A stretch of 45,384 nt of DNA from JAWLCQ01 sp041687095. GTDB lineage: Bacteria; Planctomycetota; Phycisphaerae; SM23-33. Position numbers and translations under genes: made by a program. Positions 25,601 through 34,600 of the stretch are shown here, one piece after another. The notes beneath the pieces were generated by a model that was given only the letters and a program-made list of their open reading frames with translations, did no database searches and had not been told where the DNA came from. The number at the start of each line of letters is the position of its first letter. Within the stretch, counting starts at the first letter, position 1. The stretch is taken from NCBI GenBank assembly GCA_041687095.1, contig JAWLCQ010000020.1, forward strand, positions 1-45,384. The letters run 5' to 3'.

Positions 25601-28600
25601 GACCGTGGTGCTGGGGACGGTGTCGAGCTGCATCGCCATCTCGCGGATGCGGTCGTAGGTGGCGTCGTCGGCGCGGACGAGGAGGGTGCGGGAGTCGCGG
25701 TCGGCCTCGACGGTGACGACGTCCTGTGTGGTGCGGGCGCGGGAGCCCGTGGCGGCGTACATCCGCTGCAGGACGCGGGCGAGGTTGACCGCGTCGGCGG
25801 AGTTGAGGGCGATGGAGCGGACGGGGTACTTGGAGCTGACGGTGACGTCCATCTCCTTGACGAAGGCGGCGATCCGCTCGTGGTCCGCCTCGCCCGCGCG
25901 GACGAGCAGCGTGTTGGACGTGCGGTCGGCGGAGATGCGGACGGTGTCGGCCGACGCCCCGGTGGACCCGCGCGGGGCGAAGCGCCCCACGCCCATCGCC
26001 TCCTGAATCGCCGTCGCCATCGTCGACGCGTCGGTGTTCTGGACGGGGTAGACCTTGACGGTCACGCCCTGCTCCCCAGTGGTATCGAAGTCGGAGATGA
26101 CCTGGGCGATGAGCGGGTGCTTGTCCTCGGGCGCCGACACGATCACCTGCCGCGCCGCCTCGTTGCCCAGGATCGTCACGGGCGCCTGGGCGGTGGAGGC
26201 GGATCGGCCGTAGCGGCTGCGCGTGCTGCCCCCCGTCTGCGCGAAGATCCCCTGCAGCGCCTCGACGAGCGGGGCGATGTCCGCGGTCTTGACGGGGTAC
26301 ATCTTGACGACGGGCGTACTCGCCTTCGCCGCCTCGTCGAGGCGGAGGGCGAGGTCCATGAGCTTCTCGATCTCGGGGGCGGGCCCGGAGAGCAGGACCG
26401 CGTTGGAGGCGGGGTCGGCGGAGACGGTGGGCTGCTGCGGGTCGCCCTTGCGTTTCCCGCTGCCCTCCGTCACCCCGCTGAGCACGGTGGCGATCTCGGG
26501 GGCCTTGGCGTGGCGGAGGACGAGGAACTCCGTCCGCCGCCCCTTCTCGCCCGTGTCGAGCTGCTTCACGAGGTCGCGGACGCGCTGGAGGTTCGCCTCG
26601 CTCCCCGTCACCAGCAGCGAGTTGCTCAGCGGCTCGGCGACGACGGTGACGAGGTCCTCGGGCTTCACCCGCGCCCCGCGCGGGGGCGTGAAGGCGCGGG
26701 CGACGGCGTTGGCGACGGAGGAGGCGTCGGCCGACTGCAGGGCGATGACCTCCGGGGCGCCCACCCCCGCGGGCTGGGCGTCGAGTTCGGCCGCGAGGAT
26801 GCGGATCCGCTCGAACGCCTCGTCGTCGCAGCGGACCAGCAGCAGCCGCGAGTCGCGGGACGCCTCGATGGCGATCTTGGCGGTGGTGGCGTTGCTGCGC
26901 CCCTTGGGCCCCGACGCGAAGACGCGGTTGAGGAGGTTGGCGGCCTCGCTGGCATCGATGTTGTTGAGAACGATCGACCGCACGGGGGCGGACTCGGAGG
27001 GCGGGGCGAGGTCGATCTGCGGGAGCAGTTCGGCGACCTGGGCGTGATCGGCGGTGGATCCGCGGACGATCAGGCAGTTGCTCGACGCGTCGGAACTCAC
27101 GCGGAGGCGATCGGCGCTGGCGGTCCGCCCGCGCGCCCCGCTCGCGTCCTGCGAGAGCGACTGCAGGAGCGGCGCGGCAACGGAGCGGGCGTCGGCGTAC
27201 TGGAGGCGGTAGACCTTCACGAGCAGTTCCCCGCTGACGGCGGCGGAGGCGTCCATCTCCTCGATGGTCGCGCGGACGAGGGCGTGCTTCTCGGCGCTGC
27301 CGGAGACGATGACCAGCCCGGCGGTTTCGTCCCCGGTGATGACCACCAGGTCCTCCTCGCTCACCGGGGCGCGTCCGCGCCCGGCGGGGGCGGCGAACAG
27401 CTCCTTCAGCGCGGTGACGGTCGCGGGGACCCTCGCGTGCTTGAGCGGGTACAGGTGCACCACGCGGGCGGACGCCTCGGCGGATTGGTCGAGTTCCTGG
27501 ATGATCCGCTCGATGAGTTCCATGGCCTCGGGGGGGGCGGTGGCGATGACGGAGTTGGTCCGCCGGTTGGCGGTGACGGAGACGACGGCGGTGGCGTCGA
27601 TCTGGGTGGTCCCGTCCTGGCGCTTGATCTCGATCATGCGGCGGACGCCGTCGGTTCGCTGCTCCTGCGGGGTCTTCTTCGCCTGCCCGTTGGCGGGCGT
27701 GGTGGAGAGGGCGAACATGTCGCGGAGGTTGGCGGCGACTTCGGTGGCGTCGGCGTTGTCGAGGGCGAAGACGCGGACCGCGCTGACGCTGCGGGCTTCG
27801 CGGTCGAGCAGTTCGACCATGGGCTCGATGAGTTCGAAGTCGACGGGCTTGGCGCGGACGATGACGGTCTGGGTGCGGGGGTCGGCGACGACGGAGATGG
27901 GCGGGGGGGGGTGGACGGCGGGGGCCTGGGGCGTGTTGGCCTGGCGGTTCCGCTGGTTCTGTTGGTTGGCCGGCTGGTTCTGCTGGTTCTGTTGGGGCTG
28001 CTGCTTCTGCTTGGGGTTGAAGAGTTCGTCGAGGGTCTGGGCGACGGACTCGGGGTCGGCGTGGCGGAGCTTGAAGGCGCGGAACTCCGCCTCGGCGGAG
28101 GCGAAGGAGTCGGCGAGGCGGTCGATGAGGTAGGAGATGTTCTCCAGCTCGGTCCGGGTCCCGGAGATGACGAGGGCGTTGGCGGCGCGGTCGACGGCGA
28201 TGGTGACGGGCTCTCGCGGGGCGTCCTCGCCCTCCCCCGCCGGCTGGGTGGCCGCATCGGCGGCGAGGGCCGGCCGGGTGGCGGGCTCCGTCGGTGGCAC
28301 GGGCGTCTCGCCCGTGTGTCCCATGGGCGTCTCGCCCATGGTCCCCCCGGCCGTCCCTGCGGCGGGCGGGGAGGCCGGCTGGGACGCGGGCGGGGAGTCC
28401 TTCTGGGCGCCGCCCTCAAGCGGTGCCGTTTGCCGCTTGGGGGGGTCGGCGGCGAGGGTGTCGGCCTCCTCGGGCAGGAGGCTGGGGAAGAGCTGGCGGG
28501 CGGGGTTGTCGTCGGACTGGATCTGCACGCCCGCCCCGTCCCGCGGGTCCTGGACCCGCACGTCCTTCCCGTGCGTCTGCCCGTAGACCCGCTGGATGAT

Positions 28601-31600
28601 CTGGGCCATCTGCGCCGCCCGCACCTTCGTCAGCGGGAAGACGCGGACCTCGCGCTCCAGGATCTCCTCGGGGTCCATCTTCGAGAGGATGGGCTCGATC
28701 TCCTTGAGCTGCTCCGCTTTCCCGAAGATCGTCACCGAGTTCGTGTACAGGTCGGGCTCGATGATCGGCCGCTCGCGCTTGGGCAGCGACTCGTAGAGGG
28801 CCTCGAGCTTGTAGGCGATGTCGAACGCGTCCGCCGACCGCAGGGCGTAGTGGCGGAAGTCCCGCTGCACGCGGTCCGGGGCGCGGTCGAGGTCCTGCAG
28901 GATGCCCTCCACCAGCGAGAAGTACGCCGGGATCGTCGAGACGATCAGCGCGTTGGACCGCGCCTCGGCCGCCACGGTGAACGGCGGGGTCGGGCCGCGC
29001 CGCTGCTGTTGCTGCTGGCGGATCATGTCCTGGAACACCCGCGACAGCGTGTACGTCAGCTCGCTCGCCTCGCTGTTCTCCAGGCGGAAGATCCGCACCT
29101 GCACGTCCACGGAGCTGCTCTCGGCGTCGAGGGAGCGGATCAGCTCCAGCACCTCGGGCAGCTCGTCGGACGGCCCGCGGACGAGGAGGCTGTTGGAGTT
29201 CGTCTCGGCCGTCACGGTCACCGGTTCGGTGTCGCTGGTGCGGCGGGTGCGCTGCGTGAGGGCCTGCGTGACGGAGCGGGCGAGCGCGTCGGCCTGGGCG
29301 TTCTTGAGCTGGACGATCTGCACCCCCGCCCGCCGCGACGCCTCCTGGACGTCGAGGCTCTTGAGGATCTGCTCGGTGAGGGCGTGCTTCTCGGGCGGGC
29401 CCTGGACGACGATGGCGTTGCTCGCCCCCGCCGCCGCCACGCGGACCTCCTCGCCCGCGCCCCCGCGGGTGCGGCGGTCCCCGGCCACCATCGTCTGCAC
29501 CACGCCCACGATCTCCGACGCGCGGGCGAACTGCAGCGGGTAGGTCTGCGTCTGCGACGCGACGGCCGCCCCGGCCTGCACCTCCGCGATCAGTTTCTCG
29601 ATCTCCGCGAGCTTCGCCTCGGGGGCCGACACCAGGATCTGCCCCCCGCTGGGATCGGCCTCGACGCGGACGGGGACCTCGTTCGCGTTCCGCCGCCCGC
29701 CCGCGGGCTGCAGCACGCGGGACAGCGCACTGGCCATCTCCCTCGCCGTCCCCGCCCCCACCTTGTACGTCCGCACCACCGCCGTCCCCGGGCCCGCCGC
29801 GTCCAGCGAGGCGGCGAGGTTGGCGATCGGTTCGATCTTCTCCCGCGGGGCGTCGATCACCACCGCCTTGTCATCCGGGGCGGCCATGATAACGATGCGG
29901 TCCGCGTCCTCCGCCCCCCCGCGCCCGCCCCGCCCGCGCGAAACGCTGCCCGGGTACAACTGCCCCAGGACGGGCGTGACCGCCGCCGCCGATGCGTTCT
30001 CCAGCCGCACGATCCGCGTCTCCCGCGCGGGGGAGTTCTGCGCGTCCAGCGAGGCGACCATGTCCTCGATCGCCTTGCGCTCGGACTCCGGGGCGCGCAG
30101 CAGGAGGCAGTTGGTGGAGCGGTCGGCCTGGATCGAAACGGTGGGCTGCTGCCCGCGCGGGGTGGGCGGGAGCATCCGCTGCATCGCCGCCGCCACGCTC
30201 GTCGCATCCGCGTTCGCCAGGCGGATCACCCGCACGATCCCATCCGCCGACGCCTGCTCCTGGTCGAGCCCGGCGATCAGGTCCTTGGCCATCGCGTGCT
30301 TGTCCGCCGTCGCCTGCACGATCACCGCGTTGCCCGCGGGGTGCTCGGCGATGCGGAGTTCGCCCTGCGCATCGCCCCCGCGCCCGCGGCGGGACGGGGC
30401 CCCCAGCATGGTCTCCAGCACGCCCGCCACGTCGCTCGCCCGCGCGTGCTTCAGCACGTACGTCTGCGTCCGCGACGCCAGCTCGGGGCTCTTGAGTTCC
30501 TTGACGATCTTCTCGATCCGCTCGAACTGCCCCCCCGTGGCCGTCACCAGGATGCGGTTGCCCGCCGTGTCCGCCTCGAAGCGCGGCTCGGGCTCCCCGC
30601 TTCCGCCGCGCTGCCCACGTTCCCTGGCGAACAGCCTCGCCAGCGAGCGGGCCATCTCCCGCGCGTCGCCCCCGTCGAGGGTGTAGATGCGGACCTCCTG
30701 CGGTCCGCCGGTCTCGGCGGCGAGGGAGGCGACGAGCTTGACGATCTCCTCGACCCGCGTGCGCGGGGCGTCCACGATCAGGGACTGGTCATCGGGGCTG
30801 GCGGTGAGGACGATCCGCTCGGGGTCGGGCGTCTGCGGGGCCCGCCCGCGGGAACGGGGGGTGACGGCCTCGGGGTAGAGTTGGGCGACGACGTCGGCCA
30901 GCGCGCCCGCCCCGCCCCCGGGCAGCGGGAGGATGCGGGTTTCGCGGGCCTGGCCCTCGTCGGTGCGGTCGAGTTCGGCGACGAGGGCTTCGAGGGTGTC
31001 GCGTTCGCTCCGCGGGGCGCGGAGGAGGATGGCGTTGGTGGAGCGGTCGGCCTGGACGTAGACGGTCTGCTCCTGCCCGCGGGCGGGGCGGGGGATCATC
31101 CGCTGGAGGGCGGCGGCGAGGGAGGCGGCGTCGGCGGAGTGGAGCTTGATGACCCGCACGTCCGCGTCGCCCTGGGCCTGGGGCTTGTCGAAGGTGGCGA
31201 GCAGTTCCTGGGCGCGGGCGTGGAGATCGGGGGCGGCGTGGAGGACGAGGGCGTTCTGCTCGGGGACGGTAGCGATGCGGGTGGCGGTGTCCCCGCCCCG
31301 CCCGCGGGCAGCGCCCTCGGTGAGCATGGCCTGCAGGAGGTTGGCCATCGCGTCGGCGGAGGCGAACTGGAGCGGGTAGGTCTTCGTCTCCGCGGTGGCG
31401 GCGGCGCCCTGGAGTTCCTGGACGGTCTTCTCGATGTCGGCGAGTTGGGCGGCGGTGGCGGAGACGAGCAGGCGGTTGGCGGCGGGGTCGGCCTCGAAGC
31501 GGGGCTCGACCTCGCCCGTCGCCCCGCGCGTGCGGCGGTCGGCGGCGAAGATGCGCTGGAGGGAGCGGGCGACGTCGCTCGCGCGGGCGGGGGCGGGCAG

Positions 31601-34600
31601 TTCGTACGTCCGCACCTCGCGGGCGCCCGTCGCCTCCTTGCTGTCCAACGAGCGGGCGAGGGCGGTGATGGCCTCGAGCTTCTCGCGGGGGGCGTCGATC
31701 ACCAGCGAGCGATCGTCGGGCCCGGCGGAGATCACCACGCGCTCATCGTCGGTCGCCCCGGAGCGGCCGCGCTGCTCGGGGTAGAGCTGCACGAGGATGC
31801 CCCGCAGGGCGGAGGCGGAGGCGCTTTCGAGCTTGAGGATCTGCGTCTCCCGCACCGCCCCGCCGGTCTGGGCGTCCATGGCGGCGATGAGCTGCTCCAG
31901 TTCCTCCCGCCGGTCCGCGGGGGCGGACAGCAGGAGAGAGTTGGTGGAGCGGTCGGCCTGCACGAGGACCGATGCCGTCTGCCCCCGCGGGGTGGGGATC
32001 ATCCGCTGCAGGGCGGAGGCGAGGGAGGCGGCGTCGGCGTGCTGGAGGCGGAGGACGCGGATGGTGCTCGCCTCGGAGAGCCCCTCGACGTCGAAGGTCG
32101 TGAGGAGGTCCTTGGCGAGGGCGATCTTGTCGGGCGGGCCCTGGACGAGGATGGCGTTGATGTGCGTCATCGCCGCGACGCGCGTGGGCAGGGACGTCGC
32201 CCCGCGGCCGCGCGAGCGGGAATCGTCGAGCATCGTCTGGAGGATCCCGACGACGTCGCTGCACTTGGCGTGCTGGAGGGCGAAGGTGTGGGTCTGGGCG
32301 GCGAGGACGGTGGCGGCCTGGATCTTCTCGATGAGGGTGTCGATGTCGGTGAACTGGGACTCAGTGGCGGCGATGAGGAGTTGGTTGGTGGCGGTGTCGG
32401 CCTCGAAGCGGGGGGCGGGTTCGGGGGGAGCGTTGCGGCGGGAGCGGTCCTCCTGGAAGAGGCGGGCGAGGGAGCGGGCGACTTCGCGGGCGTCGGCGTC
32501 GGCGAGTTGGTAGGTGCGGACCTGGAGCGTGGAGGTCGCCTGCTCCTGGTCCATCGCGGTGACGAGGGCGGCGAGGTCGCGCTGGTCGGCCTCGCAGGCG
32601 GAGGCGAGCAGGGCGTTGTCGCGGGCGGAGGGGGAGAGCGTGACGGGGATGTAGCCCGGGGTGCGGGCGTTGGCGCGGTTGCGGGTGTCGTAGATGGGGC
32701 GCAGGGCGCGGTGGAGGTCGTCGGCGGCGGCGTGGCGGAGGGGGATGCGGCGGGTGACGGCGGAGGCGGTGACGGCGGTGGACTGGGTGATGTCCTTGAG
32801 GATCGCCTCGACGGTGGGCCATTCGGAGGGGCTGGCGGAGACGATGAGGCAGTTGGTCTGGGGGTCGGACTCGACGCGGAGGTCGTCGGGGGAGCCCTGG
32901 CGGGCGGTGGAGTCCTTGAAGATGCGGACGAGGGCGGCCGCGAGCTGCCGGGCGTCCCCGCTCTCGAGGCGTACGACGCGGATCTCGCGGGGGCGGCGGT
33001 CGGCGGGGACGGGGGCGTCGAGGTCGGCGATGATGGCGGCGGCGCGGTCGATGTCGGAGGGCAGCCCGGCGACGACGAGGGAGTTGGTCCGCGGATCGGG
33101 GGAGACGGCGACGCGGGAGCGGCGTTGCCCGCGGTTGTCGAGGTCGCTGGCGGCGGCGGAGACGATCTCGCTCAGGGCGCGGGCGTCGGCGTGCTGGAGC
33201 GGGAAGATCCGCGTCCCCGACAGCACCGTCGTCTCGGTGTCCAGCTCGCGGATGATCTTCTCGATCCGCGACATCTTGTCCACCGGGGCCGCCACGATCA
33301 GCCGGTTGCCCGACGGGTCGGGCACGACCTGCCCGATGGCCTGCATGGTGTCCCGCCCGTTGACCTTCACCTGCTGCTGCGGCAGCACCGCCGACACCGT
33401 CGCGGCGATCTGGTCGGCGCGGACGTTCTTGAGCTGGAAGGTCCGCATGTCGCCCGACTCGACCTGCTCGTTGTCGAGGGAGGCGATCATGCGCTCGGCG
33501 AGGGCGAGGGGGTCCCCGGTCCCCATGAGGAACAGCGTGTTCGTGCGGTCGTCGGCGATGGCGTTGACGATCTCCGACGGGTCGATCGGCTGCGCGTCGT
33601 ACCCCCCGCGCACGACCCCATACTTCCGCAGCGCCGCCGCCTTGTATCCGAAGAGGTCCTCGATGGTCCGCGCGACCTCGACCGCCGACGCGTGCTTCAG
33701 CGGGACGTCCTTCATCCGGCGGTCGCTGAGTTCCTCGCTGTCGAGCATCGCCAAAAAGTCGCGGACGTGCTGGGCGTTCTCGACGGTGTCCGTCAGCAGG
33801 ATGCCCTTGCCCCGCGGCAGGGGCGTGATGGCCCCGAAGGAGGAAACCTTGCGAACCACGAGCTTCGTCGCCCCCTCCGCATCGAGGTGCCGCAACGGCA
33901 ACAGGACGGTGACGACCTTGCCCGGCCGCTCGCCCTCGACCTCCACCAGCCCGCGGTGGTACGGCAGGGGCATCTGGGGGACCATCGACAGCGGGATGAG
34001 TTGGAGGTACCGCCCCTGCTCCATGAGGCGGTAGCCCCGCATGGAGAGGATGAGGTTGAGGGTGTCCATGGCCTCGTCGAGGCTGTAGGGCTCGGCGTCG
34101 AAGAACGTGAGTTCCCCGGGGACGTTGAGGTCCCCGATCAGCGGGCGGTCGGCCGATTGGGCGAAGCGGCGGACGACGTCCACCATGGGCATGTTCTTGT
34201 ACTGGAAGACGAAGTCGCGTTTGGGCGCGGGCTGGGGCTTGGGTTCGGGCTTAGGTTCGGGCTTAGGTTCGGGTTTGGGTTCGGGTTTGGGGGCGGGCTT
34301 GGGTTCGGGCTTCGCCGTCGCGGCCGGGGCGGGGGCGGGCGGGGCGGCGGGCCGGGCCTGCGGTTCGGCCTTGGCGGCCGCCGCGGGGGGGGCGGCGGGA
34401 GCGGACGTGGGCTGAGGCTTCGCCGCCGCTGCTGGCGCGGGCGCGGGCTTCGCTTCAGGCGTCGGGGTCGCCTCGGGCGTCGGCTTGGCCTCGGGTGCTG
34501 GCGTCGGGGCGGGGGCGGGCTTCGCCTCGGGCGCGGGCGTTGGGGCGGGCTGCGGCGCGGCCGGTTGCGTCGTGGGCGCGGTCGCCTCCGCCGGTGCCGC

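Noticed and set aside
28298..28443. CRISPR-like array from clustered palindromes
   Set aside because: Only three palindromes of two kinds, without regular spacing, unique spacers or cas genes; all lie within an intact coding frame.
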